Below, one piece after another: positions 1 to 11,942 of a DNA stretch of 64,000 bases. Source of the stretch: Bolinopsis microptera. Lineage: Eukaryota > Ctenophora > Tentaculata > Lobata > Bolinopsidae. The number at the start of each line of letters is the position of its first letter. Position 1 is the stretch's first letter. The position numbers and the translations under genes are program-made. The notes beneath the pieces are model-generated. The model was given only the letters and a program-made list of their open reading frames with translations. It had not been told where the DNA came from and searched no databases. The stretch spans positions 20,017,919 through 20,081,918 of the forward strand of contig NC_087076.1 of assembly GCF_026151205.1 (NCBI RefSeq). Reading direction: 5' to 3'.

Positions 1-672
1 CTTCGAAGTAGCGCCGGAGGCATGTGCTACAAAGTAGCGCGCGCCGGGCTAGTCCATTAACAATGGACAACAAAATATTTGAATGTCAAAAATGTATTGT
101 TCGAGCTTTTCACTCGTCCCAAATTTCGCTGTTTTGACAGAAATTTTCTTCGATGACCAATTAGTGAGTTCATAACATGGACTCACTAGTCGACAAAACA
201 AGGTTCAAGTTTAAATTACGAATAATTAATTATTTTGTGAGTTGGTGACATGCTCTTAGTTGGTGCAGACTTGATTTATTTTCGAATATTCTGAATTTTG
301 GACAATGGAAAGAAGAATTAAGAGTATCAACCACTACAGTTTAAACTAACAAAAACATTTCTTCAGAAATCAAGCCTAATGTGCATTGGCCGTCAACTAT
401 AATTATAAATGCTTGTCAGAAAATAATAATCGGAATCCCATAACATATTGTCCTTTTTTTACAGGAATGATAAAAATTTTGTGTACACCACAACTTCAAA
501 TGTCATAATGGGAAATTATTATTAAATAGATAAATTAGATAAACTAATCTACACTAATTTTCCCTCGATTAACCCGAAATACATAATATTAATAAATAGG
601 TGAAATTGAAAGTAAATCATAATTTAATGTTAACCAACAGAGAAATAAAATGCTAATCTTTAGTAACTTTAT
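1..672. other. Non-coding flank left of the foldback element
   Basis: AT-rich sequence with no ORF of note. The first 60 bases contain GTAGCGC twice, in a GC-richer patch. No gene, tRNA or recognisable repeat is visible. It ends in TTAT directly before the terminal inverted repeat at 673. Confidence 0.6.
669..672. repeat. Putative target-site duplication, left (TTAT)
   Basis: TTAT abuts the first base of the left inverted arm, and the same four bases abut the last base of the right arm at 11250-11253. Four matching bases are expected by chance about once in 256. Canonical MULE duplications are 8-11 bp, and none of that length is visible here. Confidence 0.45.
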
Positions 673-897
673 AAGCCCCCTCCCGGGTTGCAACATTGCC
701 ATGTTACGCAAATAATTGCCGCGCTAACGAAATATTTGCCATCTTAGCAAAATATGCGCCGTGTTATGATGTATTTGCCAGGCTGCGCGTGATGATGCAA
801 ATATTTCATAAGGAGGCGAATTTTACGTTAGGAAAATGCGCATTCTTAGCAAAATATTTGCCAAACGGTCTGACGCGCGCTGCACGCTCCTTTTTAG

Positions 898-1190
898 TTT
901 GTTTACGCGAGAATGAAATCCTCGCATTCTTAGCAAAATATTCGCCTCCTTATAATTTATTTGCGCGAGAGTTAAATCTACGCTTTCTTAGCAAAATATT
1001 CGCCACCTTATAATTTATTTGCGCGAGAGTTAAATCTACGCTTTCTTAGCAAAATATTCGCCACCTTATAATTTATTTGCGGGAGAGTTAAATCTACGCT
1101 TTCTTAGCATAATATTTGCCGCCTTATAATTTATTTGCGGGAGAGTTAAATCTAGCTACGCTTTCTTAGAAAAATCTTTGCCACCTTATA
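898..1190 (+). repeat. 58-bp tandem repeats near the left tip
   Basis: About five copies follow each other. The ATAATTTATTTGC landmarks fall near 952, 1010, 1068 and 1126, exactly 58 bp apart, and the last copy carries a 4-bp GCTA insertion. Each copy contains CTTTCTTAGCAAAATATT and GAGAGTTAAATCTA. Sub-terminal tandem repeats are usual in foldback elements and may bind transposase, which is not demonstrable here. The predicted 105-aa reading frame over this area is a by-product of the repeats. Confidence 0.85.
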
Positions 1191-1452
1191 TTTTACATAA
1201 CTTCATTTGTGATAGGAATTAGGATCATATGCTGCTTACGACTCTGCAGTGGATCACATACTGTATACGTGGATTGAACTGACCCGAAGGAATTATGATC
1301 AGTGGATCGAAATACATAACGTGACCGACGAATCGCGTCCACAAGATCACTTCGAAATAAGTAACGTGAACCGGCCTGACGAATCACTTGATGAGTTTAT
1401 GATCCAAAAGAAGGATAGGATCTGACCTGAACTTGGAAATAAGATAGGATAT

Positions 1453-1504
1453 TGTGTCGCACTGAATATCATAGAGTACGCTACCTGGATTGTAGTGCGA
1501 CACA
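1453..1504. repeat. 11-bp perfect inverted repeat with 30-bp loop (left arm)
   Basis: TGTGTCGCACT at 1453-1463 is the exact complement of AGTGCGACACA at 1494-1504. A third related copy (AGTGCGAAAG) lies near 1519. It could be a protein-binding dyad or the scar of a small nested element; its role is unknown. Confidence 0.6.
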
Positions 1505-2255
1505 TACTGTAGTCAGTGTAGTGCGAAAGATTACTTTTATAGTGTTAGCAGTTAAAAATCTTAACTTCATCCCGTTTCAAATATCAAACCACAGTACGAA
1601 TTAATGCACTAATGCCGGTTATAATGAGGTCTAAAACACACGCTCAAAGTTAAAGTGTGTTTATATTTACCAATTAAACTTTAGTTGATGTTAACTTGTT
1701 AATTATAACTGTGTACGAGTACGACTACCTACCTAACAGTAACCGCTTCGATTTGTTTAACAAAACATCATTTTCCGAACTAGAGTGCGGTACCTATGAC
1801 TTAGACTTTACTCCGCTAGAAACAACAAAATTTAAACAATTGGACAGTAGCGAATCTACCTAGCGAACTTTAGTGTTAGAACTTAGCGGTGACCGACAAC
1901 TAGGAACCTCTCATTTCGGCCTCCCACAGCTAGGTATCACATGACATGGCCCAATCAGTGACGTATCATTTGTGATGTGATCCATATTATTCACATGACA
2001 GTTTAGTAAGTAGTTGTGTTTGAGAAGTGTTTGAGCTCTCGGCATGTGTTCACATAACGGACGTGAGCCAGGTCCAAAAGGGGCTGGTTCTCGTATCCAA
2101 GGATGTGAGCCGAGCATGCACTGAAGCGGAAAGCTGCTGAACAGCCCAAGGCAGTAGAGCCAAGGCGTCCGGATCTGCACAGCACTCTGAAGCGAAGACC
2201 TCAGAAGAATTCCTCCTTCCTTCTACATGCACCTCCACGAGACGGGACGAGCCCT

Positions 2256-2444
2256 TTGTTATCTTCGGCGGGAAGACAGATCGGAATGTACGAGTCGTTG
2301 CCTTCTCTACACTTACAGCCCGGAACCTTGCTACGCTGGCATGGTAGCAACTGGATTGCAGACGGCACGTTTTACGTCGCCCCGAATATATTCACCCAGA
2401 GCTATACGATTCATGCTGTTATTGACCAGAAATTTTTGCTGTGA
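2256..2444 (+). pseudogene. MULE-type transposase fragment (left arm)
   Basis: The open frame reads ...NWIADGTFYVAPNIFTQSY followed by TIHAVID, then stops at TGA. This matches the start of the MULE transposase DDE domain, where the motif [W/F]-x-x-D-G-T-F-x-x-A/V-P-x-x-F-x-Q-x-Y-x-I-H surrounds the first catalytic Asp; here that Asp codon is at 2361-2363. Only about 45 residues of the domain remain. The second catalytic Asp, the Glu and any FLYWCH or zinc-finger region are absent, and no convincing ATG starts the frame. An overlapping 113-aa frame at 2227-2568 reads a different phase and shows no family resemblance. The fragment is therefore a relic, present in mirrored form at 9477-9665. Confidence 0.55.
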
Positions 2445-2570
2445 AATCAGTGGATACCTGAAGATTGAGAGATGGACGCCTCGAGATTGTTCTACAAGGG
2501 CCCCCGACTGTTTAAACCAACTTCAATCGGTGTATTTTCGAACGCTGATTCCGAATAACCCCTCATGACA

Positions 2571-4488
2571 TCGATCACGTGATATGACCGTAAGTTGACC
2601 CGAACTAAAGTCAACTACCTTCAGAACACGCACTGAAGTCCACCAGGGAAATATATTGAAAAATCTATTTTGTCAAATTCGAAGAAAACTTTTTGTGAAT
2701 TACCTAAGTTATGTTTGTAAACAGTAAAATAACTAATTCGTCAATCATGGATATGCAGATGATCCAGTTTCTCTCTAAACTTAAAACTCCGTAATATTTT
2801 AAATCGATTTACTCGCGCATTCTTGGAAAAATAATTGCCAAACAGTTTGACGCGCGTTGCACGCCCCTTTTTGGTTTGTTTACGCGAGAATGCAATCTTC
2901 GCATTATTAGCAAAATATTCGCGTCCTTATAATTATTTGCGCGACGCAAATAAATCTTCGCTTCCTTAGAGAAATATTCGCCACCTTATAATTTATTTGC
3001 GAGAGGATTCAATTTGTGTTTTTTATGTTCGCGCAGTTCTTAGCAAAATATTTATCTGAACGAAAGCTCAAAATTTACCGAGAAATTGACCGTCTAATTA
3101 ATCTATTTTGATGACTGTTTCTGACCTAAAATTGCACAAAAAATCGATTTAACTAGGTTTCAGAAACTATAAACAAATCCTTATTCCTCAAAATTTATGT
3201 TTTATAGTTAATACGAGCAACAAGCAACGCCAACATGTAGGTATATTGTATTGATCCTTCGGTTCTACAGCTCTTGACCTAGGGCTGAAACCGTAAGATC
3301 GAGGCAATCCTCACCTCAACTGATCGAACTTGATCGGAGAGCAGAGTACGACAAAACACAGCAGGTAAGCAATTCATTTTTGTGACTGTTCCTCACCTGT
3401 ACAACGTTGCACGAGAAATCGATTTAAATTGGTTTTACAGCCCTAATCATGACCTACGGAGTTGAACTTAAGCTGAGACCGAAAGATCTAGGCAATCCTC
3501 ACCTTCAATGATCGAACAGGTACTACTAACATCGATCACGTGATATGACCGTAAGTTGACCCGAACTAAAGTCAACTACCTTCTGAACACGCACTGAAGT
3601 CCACCAGGGAAATATATTGAAAAATATATTTTGTCAAACTCGAAGAAAACTTCTTGTGAATTACCTAAGTTATGTTTGTAAACAGTAAAATAACTAATTC
3701 GTCAATCATGGATATGCAGATGATCCAGTTTCTCTCTAAACTTAAAACTTCGTGATATTTCAATCGATTTTACTCGAATTCTTTAAAAAATATTTGCCTA
3801 ATAACGGTCTGACGCGCGTTGCACGCTCCTTTTTAGTTTGTTTACACGAGAATGAAATCTTCGCATTGTTAGCAAAATATTCGCCTCCTTATAATTTATT
3901 TGCGCGAGAGTTAAATCTACGCTTTCTTAGCAAAATATTCGCCTCCTTATGATTTATTCGCGCGAGGATTGAATATGCGCGTTTTTAAGTTCTTACTTCT
4001 TAGCAAAATATTTATTTGAACGAAAACTCAAAATTTACCGAGAAATCGACCTTTTTATTAACTCATTTTGATGACTGTTTCTGATCAGAAATTGCACGAA
4101 AAATCGATTTAACTAGGTTTCAGAACCTATAACATATAAACAATTCTTTATCCGTCAAAATTGATTTTTTATAGTTAATACGAGCAACAAGCAACATATA
4201 TTTTGATCCTATTATATGGTTCTACTCATGGAATGACCTAGGGAGTTAAGCTGAAACCGAAAGATCGAGGCAATCGAACAAGTAGGTACTAACACAATTT
4301 TCAGATAGAAATGTTCGTTGCAATATTATTTTTATTGCAGCTTTGCAACTTGAGCGAAGTAAAGAGCAAAGTACGAAAAAACACAGCAGGCAAGCAACTC
4401 ATTTTGGTGACTATTCCTCATTTAACTGCTAACGTTGCACGAAAAATCGATTTTAGTTGGTTTTAAAGCCCAATAACGCTTTTACGCT
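2571..4488 (+). repeat. Tandem 0.96-kb duplication inside the left arm
   Basis: TCGATCACGTGATATGACCG starts at 2571 and again at 3532, an offset of 961 bp. The two copies run in parallel: both carry GTCAATCATGGATATGCAGA, then the TTTGTTTACGCGAGAATG-type block, then GAACGAAA[AG]CTCAAAATTTAC, and end in a GATCGAGGCAATC block. They are diverged by small indels. Outer 58-bp-like blocks recur inside each copy (near 2880-3010 and 3840-3960). Confidence 0.85.
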
Positions 4489-7450
<2,962 letters not shown>

Positions 7451-9350
7451 GTAAAAGCGTTATTGGGCTGTAAAACCAACTATAATCGATATCTCGTGCA
7501 ACGTTAGCAGTTAAATGAGGAATAGTCACCAAAATGAGTTGCTTGCCTGCTGTGTTTTTTCGTACTTTGCTCTTTACGCTCAAGTTGCATAGCTGCAATA
7601 AACGTAATATTGCAACGAACATTTCTATCTGAAAATTGTGTTAGTACCTACTTGTTCGATTGCCTCGATCTTTCGGTTTCAGCTTAACTCCCTAGGTCAT
7701 ATCATGAGTAGAACCATAGGATCAAAATATATGTTGCTTGTTGCTCGTATTAACTATAAAATATCAATTTTGAGGGATAAGGAATTGTTTATATGTTCTG
7801 AAACCTAGTTTAATCGATTTTTCGTGCAATTTCTGATCAGAAACAGTCATCAAAATGAGTTAATAAAAAGGTCGATTTCTCGGTAAATTTTGAGTTTTCG
7901 TTCAAATAAATATTTTGCTAAGAAGTAAGAACTTAAAAACGCGCATATTCAATCCTCGCGCGAATAAATCATAAGGAGACGAATATATTGCTAAGAAAGC
8001 GTAAATTTAACTCTCGCGCAAATAAATTATAAGGAGGCGAATATTTTGCTAACAATGCGAAGATTTCATTCTCGTGTAAACAAACTAAAAAGGAGCGTGC
8101 AACGCGCGTCAGACCGTTATTAGGCAAATATTTTTTAAAGAATTCGAGTAAAATCGATTGAAATATCACGAAGTTTTAAGTTTAGAGAGAAACTGGATCA
8201 TCTGCATATCCATGATTGACGAATTAGTTATTTTACTGTTTACAAACATAACTTAGGTAATTCACAAAAAGTTTTCTTCGAGTTTGACAAAATATATTTT
8301 CCAATATATTTCCCTGGTGGACTTCAGTGCGTGTTCAGAAGGTAGTTGACTTTAGTTCGGGTCAACTTACGGTCATATCACGTGATCGATGTTAGTAGTA
8401 CCTGTTCGATCATTGAAGGTGAGGATTGCCTAGATCTTTCGGTCTCAGCTTAAGTTCAACTCCGTAGGTCATGATTAGGGCTGTAAAACCAATTTAAATC
8501 GATTTCTCGTGCAACGTTGTACAGGTGAGGAACAGTCACAAAAATGAATTGCTTACCTGCTGTGTTTTGTCGTACTCTGCTCTCCGATCAAGTTCGATCA
8601 GTTGAGGTGAGGATTGCCTCGATCTTACGGTTTCAGCCCTAGGTCAAGAGCTGTAGAACCGAAGGATCAATACAATATACCTACATGTTGGCGTTGCTTG
8701 TTGCTCGTATTAACTATAAAACATAAATTTTGAGGAATAAGGATTTGTTTATAGGTTCTGAAACCTAGTTAAATCGATTTTTTGTGCAATTTCAGGTCAG
8801 AAACAGTCATCAAAATAGATTAATTAGACGGTCAATTTCTCGGTAAATTTTGAGCTTTCGTTCAGATAAATATTTTGCTAAGAACTGCGCGAACATAAAA
8901 AACACAAATTGAATCCTCTCGCAAATAAATTATAAGGTGGCGAATATTTCTCTAAGGAAGCGAAGATTTATTTGCGTCGCGCAAATAATTATAAGGACGC
9001 GAATATTTTGCTAATAATGCGAAGATTGCATTCTCGCGTAAACAAACCAAAAAGGGGCGTGCAACGCGCGTCAAACTGTTTGGCAATTATTTTTCCAAGA
9101 ATGCGCGAGTAAATCGATTTAAAATATTACGGAGTTTTAAGTTTAGAGAGAAACTGGATCATCTGCATATCCATGATTGACGAATTAGTTATTTTACTGT
9201 TTACAAACATAACTTAGGTAATTCACAAAAAGTTTTCTTCGAATTTGACAAAATAGATTTTTCAATATATTTCCCTGGTGGACTTCAGTGCGTGTTCTGA
9301 AGGTAGTTGACTTTAGTTCGGGTCAACTTACGGTCATATCACGTGATCGA
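7451..9350 (-). repeat. Tandem 0.96-kb duplication inside the right arm
   Basis: This is the mirror of 2571-4488. ATCACGTGATCGATGT closes one copy near 8392 and the other near 9352. Confidence 0.85.
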
Positions 9351-9476
9351 TGTCATGAGGGGTTATTCGGAATCAGCGTTCGAAAATACACCGATTGAAG
9401 TTGGTTTAAACAGTCGGGGGCCCTTGTAGAACAATCTCGAGGCGTCCATCTCTCAATCTTCAGGTATCCACTGATT

Positions 9477-9665
9477 TCACAGCAAAAATTTCTGGTCAAT
9501 AACAGCATGAATCGTATAGCTCTGGGTGAATATATTCGGGGCGACGTAAAACGTGCCGTCTGCAATCCAGTTGCTACCATGCCAGCGTAGCAAGGTTCCG
9601 GGCTGTAAGTGTAGAGAAGGCAACGACTCGTACATTCCGATCTGTCTTCCCGCCGAAGATAACAA
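9477..9665 (-). pseudogene. MULE-type transposase fragment (right arm)
   Basis: This is the mirror copy of the left-arm fragment, with the same 62-residue frame and the same terminating TGA. The first catalytic Asp codon lies at 9558-9560. Identity of both copies, including the stop, shows that the domain was already broken before the arms were duplicated, or that the arms have been homogenised since. Confidence 0.55.
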
Positions 9666-10417
9666 AGGGCTCGTCCCGTCTCGTGGAGGTGCATGTAGAA
9701 GGAAGGAGGAATTCTTCTGAGGTCTTCGCTTCAGAGTGCTGTGCAGATCCGGACGCCTTGGCTCTACTGCCTTGGGCTGTTCAGCAGCTTTCCGCTTCAG
9801 TGCATGCTCGGCTCACATCCTTGGATACGAGAACCAGCCCCCTTTTGGACCTGGCTCACGTCCGTTATGTGAACACATGCCGAGAGCTCAAACACTTCTC
9901 AAACACAACTACTTACTAAACTGTCATGTGAATAATATGGATCACATCACAAATGATACGTCACTGATTGGGCCATGTCATGTGATACCTAGCTGTGGGA
10001 GGCCGAAATGAGAGGTTCCTAGTTGTCGGTCACCGCTAAGTTCTAACACTAAAGTTCGCTAGGTAGATTCGCTACTGTCCAATTGTTTAAATTTTGTTGT
10101 TTCTAGCGGAGTAAAGTCTAAGTCATAGGTACCGCACTCTAGTTCGGAAAATGATGTTTTGTTAAACAAATCGAAGCGGTTACTGTTAGGTAGGTAGTCG
10201 TACTCGTACACAGTTATAATTAACAAGTTAACATCAACTAAAGTTTAATTGGTAAATATAAACACACTTTAACTTTGAGCGTGTGTTTTAGACCTCATTA
10301 TAACCGGCATTAGTGCATTAATTCGTACTGTGGTTTGATATTTGAAACGGGATGAAGTTAAGATTTTTAACTGCTAACACTATAAAAGTAATCTTTCGCA
10401 CTACACTGACTACAGTA

Positions 10418-10469
10418 TGTGTCGCACTACAATCCAGGTAGCGTACTCTATGATATTCAGTGCGACACA
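10418..10469. repeat. 11-bp perfect inverted repeat with 30-bp loop (right arm)
   Basis: TGTGTCGCACT at 10418-10428 pairs with AGTGCGACACA at 10459-10469. It is the mirror of the dyad at 1453-1504. Confidence 0.6.
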
Positions 10470-10731
10470 ATATCCTATCTTATTTCCAAGTTCAGGTCAG
10501 ATCCTATCCTTCTTTTGGATCATAAACTCATCAAGTGATTCGTCAGGCCGGTTCACGTTACTTATTTCGAAGTGATCTTGTGGACGCGATTCGTCGGTCA
10601 CGTTATGTATTTCGATCCACTGATCATAATTCCTTCGGGTCAGTTCAATCCACGTATACAGTATGTGATCCACTGCAGAGTCGTAAGCAGCATATGATCC
10701 TAATTCCTATCACAAATGAAGTTATGTAAAA

Positions 10732-11024
10732 TATAAGGTGGCAAAGATTTTTCTAAGAAAGCGTAGCTAGATTTAACTCTCCCGCAAATAAATTATAAGG
10801 CGGCAAATATTATGCTAAGAAAGCGTAGATTTAACTCTCCCGCAAATAAATTATAAGGTGGCGAATATTTTGCTAAGAAAGCGTAGATTTAACTCTCGCG
10901 CAAATAAATTATAAGGTGGCGAATATTTTGCTAAGAAAGCGTAGATTTAACTCTCGCGCAAATAAATTATAAGGAGGCGAATATTTTGCTAAGAATGCGA
11001 AGATTTCATTCTCGCGTAAACAAA
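10732..11024 (-). repeat. 58-bp tandem repeats near the right tip
   Basis: This is the mirror of 898-1190, with the same copy number and the same 4-bp insertion in the innermost copy (GCGTAGCTAGATTTAAC near 10760). Confidence 0.85.
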
Positions 11025-11249
11025 CTAAAAAGGAGCGTGCAGCGCGCGTCAGACCGTTTGCCAAATATTTTGCTAAGAATGCGCATTTTCCTAACGTAAA
11101 ATTCGCCTCCTTATGAAATATTTGCATCATCACGCGCAGCCTGGCAAATACATCATAACACGGCGCATATTTTGCTAAGATGGCAAATATTTCGTTAGCG
11201 CGGCAATTATTTGCGTAACATGGCAATGTTGCAACCCGGGAGGGGGCTT

Positions 11250-11253
11250 TTAT
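11250..11253. repeat. Putative target-site duplication, right (TTAT)
   Basis: TTAT directly follows the last base of the right arm and matches 669-672. Both sites can also be read as TTATAA, but that choice makes the element ends asymmetric by two bases. Confidence 0.45.
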
Positions 11254-11942
11254 AATTATTCACACATCAACCAATAGGAATTCTTGGCAGGGTTAGTCTC
11301 CAATCTCCATGACGATGAGCAAACATTACTGCCTTTTCATGTGGTCCACGCTGTAGGTGCCCGCACCTGAAAATAGGTTTTATCAAATTTAGAAACGATT
11401 CTTCGGTAAATTTAAATTTAAGTGGGTAGGGGCTTTTATACTAACCATACATGAACTTGACTACAAGTTTTTAGCAGAGTTGTTAAGAGTATCTAACATA
11501 TTAATACTTTCAAGACTTCTCTACAAAAAAAATTTGAAAACATGAGTAAAGCGTAGTCAGATATATAGAAACGATAGACAGCTACATTTTTTAGTCGTAT
11601 CATGATTACCAGATTTGTGGAACACTAGTGTGTAGTGTATGATTATTATGACAGATGTGCCAATAGACCCGAAGATAGAGTCTACATAAGTAACTTTATC
11701 AATAGACTGTAACAGCTGGGTAGGTTTTATAATGCAACATTTACTCATAACTGCAACTTTCATCATACTAAAGTCCAGGAAATACACGACCTATAACTTA
11801 TAGCACAGTTATATATAACGTATATATATAACGTATATATATATATATATATATACGTTATAAGTTTATACTATAAGTATAACCTATAACTGTGTAAATT
11901 ATGCGACAATAATTATTATAGGTTGTTACGTACCTTACAACT
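11254..11942. other. Intergenic, 3' side of the aminopeptidase gene
   Basis: AT-rich sequence with no convincing gene. A 76-aa minus-strand frame at 11557-11787 has no recognisable domain and is probably chance. No clear AATAAA was found on the minus strand immediately downstream of the aminopeptidase stop. Confidence 0.5.
11795..11905. repeat. Imperfect palindrome centred on a (TA)n tract
   Basis: TATAACGTATATATATAACG leads into (TA)n and TATACGTTATAAG. The flanks CACAGTTATA and TATAACTGTG are complementary, as are CCTATAACTTATA and TATAAGTATAACC in part. The palindrome lies about 40-150 bp beyond the aminopeptidase stop codon. Its function is unknown; a TA microsatellite with a foldback history is the simplest reading. 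Confidence 0.55.

Larger units (their letters stand above)
673..4488 (+). repeat. Left long inverted arm of the foldback element
   Basis: This arm is the reverse complement of 7451-11249. The outer part (673 to about 3750) shows only scattered single differences, for example one base near 855 and one G-length change near 2080. The inner few hundred bases differ more, for example around 3935-3945, 4145-4170 and 4440-4450. The last shared string is CCAATAACGCTTTTACGC near 4471-4488, after which GA-rich core sequence starts. Confidence 0.92.
7451..11249 (-). repeat. Right long inverted arm of the foldback element
   Basis: This is the reverse complement of 673-4488. It starts within GCGTAAAAGCGTTATTGG and ends in GCAACCCGGGAGGGGGCTT. 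Between 7395 and 7450 it has about 50 bp (GTTTGTTTGAGTAACATAAT and neighbours) with no counterpart on the left, so either the left arm lost its inner edge or the core expanded over it. Confidence 0.92.

Noticed and set aside
696-1013. 105-aa frames at the foldback tips (also 10909-11226), and 62-78 aa frames elsewhere in the arms
   Set aside because: They follow the 58-bp repeats or overlap the MULE remnant in other phases. No domain is recognisable, and both arms simply mirror each other.
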